Source: Solirubrobacterales bacterium
GTDB taxonomy: Bacteria; Actinomycetota; Thermoleophilia; Solirubrobacterales; Solirubrobacteraceae
Assembly (NCBI GenBank): GCA_025963955.1
Contig: JAOPZU010000486.1
Location: forward strand, 1 to 12,427
Length of the DNA: 12,427 nt
Direction of reading: 5' to 3'
Below are positions 6,887-12,427 of the stretch, piece by piece. Position numbers and translations under genes: made by a program. Position 1 is the first letter of the stretch. Each line of letters starts with the position of its first letter. The notes under the pieces were generated by a model. The model did no database searches and had not been told where the DNA came from. It worked only from the letters and a program-made list of their open reading frames with translations.

Positions 6887-8695
6887 ATGCCCCGCCTGCT
6901 GCTGCGCTCTCTGCCGCTCGCCTCCGCGCTGCTGCTGCTGGTAGGACTCGGATCTGCCCGGGCCGCCGGCGGCGATGCCTCCAGCACTCGAGTGGTAGGC
7001 GACCTCGTACCGGCCGTCGCAAGCGATTTCGGTCCGGCAGGCGGCGTGGCTGCGTTGGCTCGGGTCGGGACGACAAACACGGTCCAGCGCATCAGCGCCG
7101 ACGGCACACTGGGCTCAGCCTTCTCCGCCGGCACCGGCACCCTTCGGGCGATCACGGTGCAGACCGACGGGAAGGTCCTGGTTGCCGGGGATGACGGGAA
7201 CATGGTGGTGCGCCGCTACCTGACCTCCGGCGCCCTTGACACGTCCTTCGGGTCCGGCGGCACGGTGTTTTTGCCCGCCAAAACGGCGTACTCGGTCGTT
7301 CAGGGCCCGTGTGGCGATATCGCCGTCGGGGGCAGCGCGCTCGGTGCCGACGGGTCCGACCGCCTCGCCCTGGCGCACCTGCAGGCGAACGGAGCCATCG
7401 ACTCGTCCTTCGGCACGTCGGGCGTAAAGGTGCTCGACTACGGACGCGGCTCGCGGGCAAACGCGGTCGCGCTGCTTCCCGACGGGCGATTCGTCTTCGC
7501 CGGGCAGCGCGCGCCGGGCTTTCAGATCGTCGACGGGTTCGTCGGCCGCACGAATGCGCGGGGCGAGTCCGATCAGGGCTTCGGCACCGGCGGTACCTAC
7601 TACTACGACGCTCAAGGGGGCGTCAACGCGGTCATGAACACGGTCGCCGTTGACGCCGCCGGACGCCTGGTGGCCGGGGGTTCGGACGTCCGCGACTCGC
7701 AGGTGCTTGCGGTCGTTGCGCGCATCAAGACGGACGGCACCCTCGATCCCAGCTTCGGCAGCGGGGGCGTCCTTCGCACTCCGGCCTCGGTGAATTTCAC
7801 CGGCGAGACGCTCGGGCTGCGCTCGCTGACCCTGCTCAACGACGGACGGATCGTCGGAGCCGGCGCGTTCCAGAACGGCGGCCTGCGTCAGGCGGCGCTG
7901 TACGTCGTCACCGCCAATGGCGGACTCGACAACTCCGTCAACGGCACCGGCATCGTGCTTACCAGCCCCGGCCCGAGCGGCGGTGATAGCCGGTCGCTGG
8001 CCATCACCGGTGGCGGCGAAATCTTCGCGGCCGGTGAGGCACGCGACTTCTCGTCAGCAAATACCGGCTTTGTTACGCGCTACGCATCACTCGGTGCGCC
8101 GGCGACGCCAGCGGGCTGTCCGCCGCCTCCGGTCCCGCCTGCTCCCCCGACGCCGACCACGTCGACGACGACGTCCACAACCCCCACGCAGCCGACCACC
8201 ACCACGACGACCACCACGTCGCCGCCAACCACGCCGAGCACTCCTGCGACCGTAGCCACGACTCCCGACCCCCCGACCCCCCCCGCCGCTCCCGTTACTA
8301 CGCCGCCGGCGACGCCCACGACCTCGCCTCCGCCAGCTGGCCCCGCACGCCTCACGAAGACCGCGCTCGCAACGTCCTCGATCACTCCCCGCAAGGGCAC
8401 CGTCCTGACGTTCACAGTCTCGCAGAAGGTCACTGTCGTGTTGACGTTCGAGCAGCGTCGTTCCGGCCGGCGCTCGTCCACCGGCCGTTGCGCGCCCACC
8501 GGACGGCGGGGCGCTCGCTGTGTCACGTACGTCAGGGTGCCTGGCAGCCGCCGGATCCTGGCTGATGTGGGCGCCAATCGCACGCCAATCGCGGTCGAGC
8601 CCGGCAGAGCTCTGGCCCCCGGCGTCTATCGGATCCGCGTGCGCGCCGTGGGCGGGAACACCCGCCTGATCCCGCTCGTCGTCGGTTCGCGATAG
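6887..8695 (+). CDS. Secreted delta-60 repeat beta-propeller protein, paralog B
   Basis: A 602-aa exported protein of unknown role. The ATG at 6887 starts a textbook signal peptide (MPRLLLRSLPLASALLLLVG, cleavage near SARA, about 26); the in-frame GTG at 6794 lies inside a terminator hairpin and is rejected. Delta-60 repeats: degenerate ADGTLGSAFSAG (71), then SGALDTSFGSGG (114), NGAIDSSFGTSG (168), RGESDQGFGTGG (225), DGTLDPSFGSGG (283), and NGGLDNSVNGTG (344). These are expected to build a propeller. Cys142 and Cys411, at the same relative places as in paralog C, may form a disulfide closing the propeller. A Pro/Thr linker (about 409-486) leads to an Ig-like tail (487-602) with Cys535 and Cys545 and the ending LAPGVYRIRVRAVGGN, a tail type I associate with Solirubrobacterales secreted proteins. 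Paralog C follows after a hairpin and a 135-bp gap. Confidence 0.85.
   Translation: MPRLLLRSLPLASALLLLVGLGSARAAGGDASSTRVVGDLVPAVASDFGPAGGVAALARVGTTNTVQRISADGTLGSAFSAGTGTLRAITVQTDGKVLVAGDDGNMVVRRYLTSGALDTSFGSGGTVFLPAKTAYSVVQGPCGDIAVGGSALGADGSDRLALAHLQANGAIDSSFGTSGVKVLDYGRGSRANAVALLPDGRFVFAGQRAPGFQIVDGFVGRTNARGESDQGFGTGGTYYYDAQGGVNAVMNTVAVDAAGRLVAGGSDVRDSQVLAVVARIKTDGTLDPSFGSGGVLRTPASVNFTGETLGLRSLTLLNDGRIVGAGAFQNGGLRQAALYVVTANGGLDNSVNGTGIVLTSPGPSGGDSRSLAITGGGEIFAAGEARDFSSANTGFVTRYASLGAPATPAGCPPPPVPPAPPTPTTSTTTSTTPTQPTTTTTTTTSPPTTPSTPATVATTPDPPTPPAAPVTTPPATPTTSPPPAGPARLTKTALATSSITPRKGTVLTFTVSQKVTVVLTFEQRRSGRRSSTGRCAPTGRRGARCVTYVRVPGSRRILADVGANRTPIAVEPGRALAPGVYRIRVRAVGGNTRLIPLVVGSR
8111..8344 (+). 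repeat. Low-complexity Pro/Thr-rich linker coding region
   Basis: Within paralog B, residues about 409-486 are almost only Pro, Thr, Ser, Ala and Val, encoded by runs of ACC/ACG and CCG/CCC codons with a core of consecutive threonines at about 437-444. It links the propeller to the Ig-like tail and may be a flexible, possibly O-glycosylated spacer reaching through the envelope. Such tracts can vary in length by slippage. Confidence 0.7.
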
Positions 8696-8716
8696 CCGTC
8701 CGTCGCGACGTGAGTT

Positions 8717-8746
8717 CCGCGGAGGGAGAACGCTCTCCGTCCGCGG
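8717..8746 (+). terminator. Hairpin between paralogs B and C
   Basis: The arms 8717-8729 and 8734-8746 (CCGCGGA outermost on the left arm) pair over 13 positions with a single G-G mismatch, closed by the 4-nt loop ACGC. It starts 22 nt after the stop codon of paralog B. There is no T-run. In the rest of the 135-bp gap I see no other gene. Confidence 0.55.
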
Positions 8747-8830
8747 CTGCGGCTCAAGCCACCGTCAGCGGCGGCCGATAGCAAGCACCACGGGCGTGCA
8801 GTCGCTGCCCTCGAACCAACACTGGAACAC

Positions 8831-10576
8831 ATGATTCTGACCCGTCGCCCCGGGCGCCTGCCGCTTGGGCCCCTCGTTGTTGCCGCGTCCTTGCTCGTAG
8901 CGCCCGCAGTAGTCCGTGCAGCCGGCGAGAGCACCGGGACCCCGACACGGGTGGGAGCCGCCGTGTACGGGATCGCCTCCGACGCGGGCGGCAACGCGAT
9001 CGCCGTCGGGAAGGCCACCGATGGCGCGATGCTCGTGCAGCCCGTGACGCCGTCCGGCCAGGCCGGCACGCCCCTCGCCTCCGCGAAAGGCGTGGGCCGC
9101 GCGGCCGCCTTTGGGCCCAACGGAAAGCTGTACGTGGCCGGCACCGACGACGGGATGGTCGTCCGACGCTTCAACGCGAACGGCAGCGTCGACTCGTCTT
9201 TCGGGACCGGCGGGACAGCACGCGGGGCCGCCGGCACCGGGCTCGCGGTGGCGCTCGGTCCGTGCGGCGCGATCTACGTCGGCGGGACGGCGGTCGGCGC
9301 CGACGGCCTCCCATTCGCAGTCGTGACCCGGTTCAGCGACAACGGCAGCCTCGACGCCACGTTCGGCACCGGGGGCACTGCGGTGGTCGGCGTCGGGAAG
9401 AACTCGCGCGTGCGCGGCCTGACGGTCCAAGGGGACGCCGTGGTCGCCGTGGGCGACACGGCTCCGAGTCTGCAGGTCTTCGACGCGTACATCGTGCGCC
9501 TGCGGGCCGACGGCTCGCCTGACCCGGCCTTCAACGGCGGGGGTGTCTTCTACTACTACCATCCGAACGGCGGGGCCTACTCGACGTTCACGTCGGTCAC
9601 CACGGACGGCGCCGGCCGGACCGTCGCCGCCGGCGCGGAGGTCACAAGCGCCGGCTCATCTGCGCTCTTCGCCAGGCTGGACGCCGGAGGACGGCCCGAC
9701 GGCGGCTTCGGGACGGCGGGTCTGCAGACGATTCCGGCGACGCGGAGCGCCGGGACCACCACACCCGTCGGCGCGGCGGGTGTCGCGGTGGCCGGAGGAG
9801 GCGAGATCGTCGCCGGCGGCGCGTACGTCGACTCGGGCCTGCGTTCGCCGGCGCTGTACGCCCTGACGCCCTCCGGACAGCCCGACGGTGCCGTCGGAAG
9901 CGGCGGCGTCGTGCTCGGCCCGCAGCTGGACAGCGGGTCTCAGATCAACTCGCTCGCCGTCGCCCCTGACGGAGCCGTCATCACGGGGGGCGAGACCGTG
10001 AGTTTTGTCGGCGATCCGACGGGCGCAGTCGGCCGGTTTGCGTCCTTCGGTACCCCGCCGGCGGCGGCCGCGTGTAGCGGACTGCCGGCCATCGCGGGCA
10101 TCGTGACCTCGGTGATCACCCCGCCGGGTTCGGCAGGTGCGCCGTCGGGTGCGCCGTCCGTCGCGCCGCCCGCAACGACCCCAGGGGCCCCTACCACCGC
10201 TCCGCCATCGGGCAAGCCCAAGCTCTCCGCCGCGAAGCTCAAGTCCCGCAGCATCACCGCGAAACGGGGGACGACGCTGCAGTTCGCCCTGTCGGCCGCC
10301 GCGGACGTCCGGATCACGGTCGGACGGAGCCTGAAAGGTCGGAAGAAGCGCGGCGGCACCTGCGCGAAGCCGTCGGCGTCGAACCGGGGTGGAAGCCGCT
10401 GTTCCTACGTCGAGGCCGTAGGCTCGCGGACGATCGCCGGAACCGCAGGCTCGAACAGCGTCCCGGTGACCGCCAAGGTCGGTCGTACCACGCTAAAGTC
10501 CGGCACCTACCGGTTGACGCTCAAAGCGTCCGGCGGCAATTCGGTCACTGTGACGTTCACGGTCCGGAAGCGGTAG
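8831..10576 (+). CDS. Secreted delta-60 repeat beta-propeller protein, paralog C
   Basis: A 581-aa exported protein, closest in layout to paralog B. The signal peptide is MILTRRPGRLPLGPLVVAAS with likely cleavage near VVRA (about 30). Delta-60 repeats: degenerate SGQAGTPLASAK (75), then NGSVDSSFGTGG (117), NGSLDATFGTGG (171), DGSPDPAFNGGG (227), GGRPDGGFGTAG (286) and SGQPDGAVGSGG (348). Cys145 and Cys415 match the pair in B. A shorter Pro/Ala/Ser linker (about 430-462, with a GAPS tandem duplication from two 11-mers at 10136 and 10148) leads to the two-cysteine Ig-like tail (463-581; Cys511, Cys524; KSGTYRLTLKASGGN). No Shine-Dalgarno precedes the ATG; AACACT sits 7 nt upstream but is a poor TANNNT match, so the start signal is unclear. 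The methyltransferase gene begins 8 bp downstream. Confidence 0.85.
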   Translation: MILTRRPGRLPLGPLVVAASLLVAPAVVRAAGESTGTPTRVGAAVYGIASDAGGNAIAVGKATDGAMLVQPVTPSGQAGTPLASAKGVGRAAAFGPNGKLYVAGTDDGMVVRRFNANGSVDSSFGTGGTARGAAGTGLAVALGPCGAIYVGGTAVGADGLPFAVVTRFSDNGSLDATFGTGGTAVVGVGKNSRVRGLTVQGDAVVAVGDTAPSLQVFDAYIVRLRADGSPDPAFNGGGVFYYYHPNGGAYSTFTSVTTDGAGRTVAAGAEVTSAGSSALFARLDAGGRPDGGFGTAGLQTIPATRSAGTTTPVGAAGVAVAGGGEIVAGGAYVDSGLRSPALYALTPSGQPDGAVGSGGVVLGPQLDSGSQINSLAVAPDGAVITGGETVSFVGDPTGAVGRFASFGTPPAAAACSGLPAIAGIVTSVITPPGSAGAPSGAPSVAPPATTPGAPTTAPPSGKPKLSAAKLKSRSITAKRGTTLQFALSAAADVRITVGRSLKGRKKRGGTCAKPSASNRGGSRCSYVEAVGSRTIAGTAGSNSVPVTAKVGRTTLKSGTYRLTLKASGGNSVTVTFTVRKR

Positions 10577-10580
10577 GAGA
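10575..10580 (+). promoter_or_regulatory. Shine-Dalgarno of the methyltransferase, overlapping the upstream stop codon
   Basis: AGGAGA (10575-10580) overlaps the TAG of paralog C (10574-10576) and sits 4 nt before the ATG at 10585. The layout implies co-transcription and possible translational coupling with paralog C. Confidence 0.6.
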
Positions 10581-10584
10581 CTCG

Positions 10585-11796
10585 ATGCAGGAGAGTCCAC
10601 GCGAGCACCCGGAGTGGCTGCGGCGGCTCGCCGTGGCTCGGGCGGACAGCGTGCCGTGGGTCGAGCGGCACATCCCGCTCACCGGGCGCACGATCCTCGA
10701 GTACGGGTGCGGTCAGGGCGCGATCACGTGCGCGTTCGCAGCGCGGGCCGCCCGCCACATCGGTGTGGACATCGATCCCGGCGAGGTCGCGCTGGCCCAG
10801 CAGGCCGTCGCGCGACGCGGGCTCTCCAACGTGGAGCTCCGCGTCTGGCCGGTGAGCGAGATCGTGGACCGCGTCCGCGAGTACCGCGGAGAGATCGATG
10901 TCCTGTTGCTCTATGCGGTTCTCGAGCACCTCACGCTCGAGGAACGCCTTGCCGTCCTTCGCCTGGGCCGCGAGATCATGCGGACTGATGGCCACATCGT
11001 GATCACGGAGACACCGAACCGCCTGACGCCGGTCGACCACCACACGGCACGAATCCCGTTCCTCCATGCATTGCCGCTCTCCGTCGCCGGCGCGTACTAC
11101 GGGCGCTCGCCCCGAGCGGACTTCGTGGACGCGATCGACGCCGCGGCGGCGGGCGGCGTCGAGGCGCGAGACGAGGCCCTGGAGCGGTGGGGGACGGGGT
11201 TCTCGTTCCACGAGCTCGAGATGGCCTTCGGTGATGTCGCTGCGCACACCGTCGCCTCGAGCTACGACGCCGCGCTCTATCCGTCGCGGCCGGTGCGCTG
11301 GGAGGAGCTGCAGCTCGCCGCCGTCCTCGACGCCTGGCGTCCGGACCTTCCGCCGTGCTGGTCGCGCAGCTGGGTCGACACCATCCTCAGCGTCGAGCCG
11401 GTGCGTTCGGGGGACGAGCCGCTGCACGTGCGTCCCTGGCCGTTGCGCCTGCCGCACGATGTCGCCGGGGCGTCGATGCTGCCGGACGGCCGCATCGAGC
11501 TGCGGCCGGGGGCGCGCCTGCCCGTGGGGCTCCCCGCGCCCACGAGCGAGCTGCACGTCGGCCTGATGGCCTCAGACCCTCGGCGTGCCCTTCGGGTCGA
11601 GGTCGGTGCGAGGACCGTCACGATGGATGCGGTCGACAACCGCGAAGGCATTCCCCCCTGGCACGGGGTCGTCCGGCTGTCGGAGCCGGCGGATCGAGTC
11701 ACGCTCACGCTCCCGGACGGCGGATGCCTCACCTACGTCGGGTTTCGCGGAAAGGCCGACCCGGCGGCACCGATGCAGCGACCCATGGGCTGGTGA
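10585..11796 (+). CDS. Class I SAM-dependent methyltransferase with a C-terminal beta-rich domain
   Basis: A 403-aa cytosolic enzyme predicted to transfer a methyl group from S-adenosylmethionine to an unknown acceptor. Motif I is ILEYGCGQGA (37-46), the acidic strand end is GVDID (60-64), and motif II is IDVLLLYAVLEHL (104-116), all typical of the UbiE/Methyltransf_11-like group. The strand HIVITETPN (137-145) follows. The Rossmann-type domain covers about 30-165; 166-280 is mixed and may form the acceptor site (SFHELEMAF at 207-215). Residues about 283-387 look like a separate beta-sandwich (LRVEVGARTVTMDAV, RVTLTLPDGG). No signal peptide is seen. Placed 8 bp after paralog C with an SD in the overlap, it is probably in its operon. 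Methylation of a surface glycan is plausible given the glycosyltransferase in the window but is not shown by the sequence. Confidence 0.85.
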   Translation: MQESPREHPEWLRRLAVARADSVPWVERHIPLTGRTILEYGCGQGAITCAFAARAARHIGVDIDPGEVALAQQAVARRGLSNVELRVWPVSEIVDRVREYRGEIDVLLLYAVLEHLTLEERLAVLRLGREIMRTDGHIVITETPNRLTPVDHHTARIPFLHALPLSVAGAYYGRSPRADFVDAIDAAAAGGVEARDEALERWGTGFSFHELEMAFGDVAAHTVASSYDAALYPSRPVRWEELQLAAVLDAWRPDLPPCWSRSWVDTILSVEPVRSGDEPLHVRPWPLRLPHDVAGASMLPDGRIELRPGARLPVGLPAPTSELHVGLMASDPRRALRVEVGARTVTMDAVDNREGIPPWHGVVRLSEPADRVTLTLPDGGCLTYVGFRGKADPAAPMQRPMGW

Positions 11797-11802
11797 GACG
11801 CC

Positions 11803-11820
11803 GGCCCGCGACGGCGGGTC
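11803..11820. terminator. Bidirectional hairpin between convergent genes
   Basis: GGCCCGC (11803-11809) pairs with GCGGGTC (11814-11820) with one G-U and a 4-nt loop. It lies 6 nt after the methyltransferase stop and touches the last codon of the minus-strand lipoprotein gene, so it could serve either direction. No T-run is present. Confidence 0.4.
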
Positions 11821-12259
11821 AGTACAGCCCCTTCGTGATCACCCAGCGCCCGCCCAGGCGAGTGAGCTTCAGCGGCCCGCTCGCCGTCGAGGTGATGGTG
11901 GCTTTGGTGCCTACGACGTCCACCTTGTTCAGACGCGCGTCCCGGAGCAGCTTCCTGCTTCCGGCGTCGTTCTCCGTCGCCAGTTGCGCCACAGCGTCGG
12001 CGCACGTCTTGAGCTTTTTGGTCGGATAGGCCGCGGTGGCCACCTTAAGGGCCGATCGCTGAAGCGTCGGCGAGAGCGTCGCGCAGGCGCGGCTGCCTTC
12101 TCCGTCGGCCAGGGCCCCGAGTTACGTCTTCACCACGGCACCCGGATCCTTCGGGTACGCGGGCGCCTTTGAATCCGAACCGCCACAGCCGAAGAGGGTT
12201 CCGAGTGCGATGGCGGACGCTGAGGCGCACGACGCTGACCGTGTTCCGATGACGCTCAT
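11819..12259 (-). pseudogene. NTF2-like lipoprotein gene interrupted by one in-frame TAA
   Basis: Read on the minus strand from the ATG at 12259, the frame gives a weak lipoprotein signal (MSVIGTRSASCASASAIALG, lipobox TLFGC with Cys25), then GGSDSKAPAYPKDPGAVVKT, then TAA at 12124-12122 (codon 46). The same frame continues without shift as LGALADGEGSRACATLSPTL and on to LKLTRLGGRWVITKGLY and a TGA at 11819-11821. The join VVKT-stop-LGALADGEGSRAC matches the usual 'VVxxYLxALADGDGxxAC' opening of small NTF2/DUF4878-like actinobacterial lipoproteins, so TAA most likely replaces a Tyr codon (TAC to TAA, one base). Without the stop it would be a 146-residue exported lipoprotein of unknown role. 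Promoter and C-terminal domain look intact, so the change is recent, a sequencing error, or read through; restart at GTG 12043 is less likely. Confidence 0.65.
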
Positions 12260-12272
12260 GGCGCTAACGGTA
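12260..12272 (-). promoter_or_regulatory. Leaderless-type promoter -10 for the lipoprotein gene
   Basis: On the minus strand TACCGT (12272-12267) is followed by 7 nt and the ATG at 12259-12257, the same hexamer and spacing as before paralog B. No Shine-Dalgarno is visible. This also supports the choice of start codon. Confidence 0.55.
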
Positions 12273-12278
12273 AAGCCT

Positions 12279-12290
12279 TCGAGGCCTCGA
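12279..12290. promoter_or_regulatory. 12-bp perfect palindrome upstream of the lipoprotein -10
   Basis: TCGAGGCCTCGA equals its own reverse complement and lies 7-18 nt upstream of the predicted -10, where spacer and -35 would be. It could be a binding site for a dimeric regulator, but a single short GC-rich palindrome may be chance. Confidence 0.2.
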
Positions 12291-12341
12291 CCCCGGTCAG
12301 CACCAATCGCGGCGACAGCGCGCGCGATCCGGGTCTTCACG

Positions 12342-12383
12342 CACGTCGCCGCGACGCGCCACCAGGGCACCGCGGCGAACGTG
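12342..12383 (-). terminator. Stem-loop after a probable minus-strand gene end
   Basis: The arms 12342-12353 (CACGTCGCCGCG) and 12371-12383 (CGCGGCGAACGTG) pair over 12 bp with a single bulged base and a 17-nt loop. On the minus strand it begins 5 nt after a TAG codon (12391-12389), the normal place for a terminator. The surrounding stretch 12260-12388 has no supported gene. Confidence 0.45.
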
Positions 12384-12388
12384 ACCGA

Positions 12389-12427
12389 CTAGCGGCTACC
12401 GGCGGGGACGTTCAGCGTCGTGTACGC
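12389..12427 (-). CDS. Probable 3' end of a minus-strand gene running in from the right
   Basis: Reading leftwards from the window edge gives AYTTLNVPAGSR and a TAG stop, directly followed by the stem-loop at 12383-12342. Both other minus-strand frames also contain early stops, so the frame is chosen by its plausible composition and the adjoining hairpin. With only 12 residues no product can be named. Confidence 0.35.
   Translation of the reverse strand, partial: AYTTLNVPAGSR

Noticed and set aside
8150..8344. Tandem repeats or a CRISPR-like array
   Set aside because: The repetition is in-frame Pro/Thr codon bias inside paralog B, with no regular repeat-spacer pattern.
12044..12124. A frameshift as the cause of the broken lipoprotein gene
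   Set aside because: Codon-by-codon reading shows both halves are in the same frame; only a single TAA separates them.
12210..12392. Plus-strand open frame at the right end
   Set aside because: No ribosome site or recognisable motif, and it runs opposite the lipoprotein start and promoter, which are better supported.

Overview
High-GC chromosomal DNA, most consistent with a Thermoleophilia actinobacterium (Solirubrobacterales/Patulibacter/Conexibacter-like). The main hints are paired delta-60-repeat secreted proteins ending in a two-cysteine Ig-like tail (blocks such as GTCAKPS...SRC followed by KSGTYRLTLKASGGN), and a small six-cysteine secreted protein of a kind I associate with that class. 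This placement is inference from family resemblance; there is no rRNA or marker gene here.

Layout, left to right. A two-domain glycosyltransferase (72-2477) is followed by a secreted delta-60 beta-propeller protein, called paralog A (2563-4458). Next come a small cysteine-rich secreted protein (4560-4985) with a good intrinsic terminator, and a 522-aa secreted Ala/Thr/Gly/Asn-rich surface or S-layer-like protein (5167-6735) closed by two tandem hairpins. Two more delta-60 propeller proteins follow: B (6887-8695) and C (8831-10576). C is followed after 8 bp by a SAM-dependent methyltransferase with an extra beta-rich C-terminal domain (10585-11796). Convergent to that, on the minus strand, lies an NTF2-like lipoprotein gene broken by one in-frame TAA (12259-11819). 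The right edge probably holds the last codons of a further minus-strand gene with its own terminator hairpin. No mobile element, tRNA, rRNA or CRISPR array was seen.

Functionally this looks like a cell-envelope locus. Five successive plus-strand products plus the broken lipoprotein carry export signals, and the two cytosolic enzymes (glycosyltransferase and methyltransferase) are of types often used to build or decorate surface glycans. That they act on the neighbouring secreted proteins or on a shared glycan is inference only.

A recurring regulatory theme is visible. A TANNNT hexamer sits exactly 7 nt before the ATG of three genes (TACTGT, TACCGT, TACCGT), with a weaker version before paralog A and no Shine-Dalgarno sequence. 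This is the expected layout of leaderless transcripts. The small cysteine-rich gene has the same TACCGT but with a short leader and an SD. The surface-protein gene has an extended -10, a leader of about 65 nt and an SD that could pair with an upstream CCTCCTTT.
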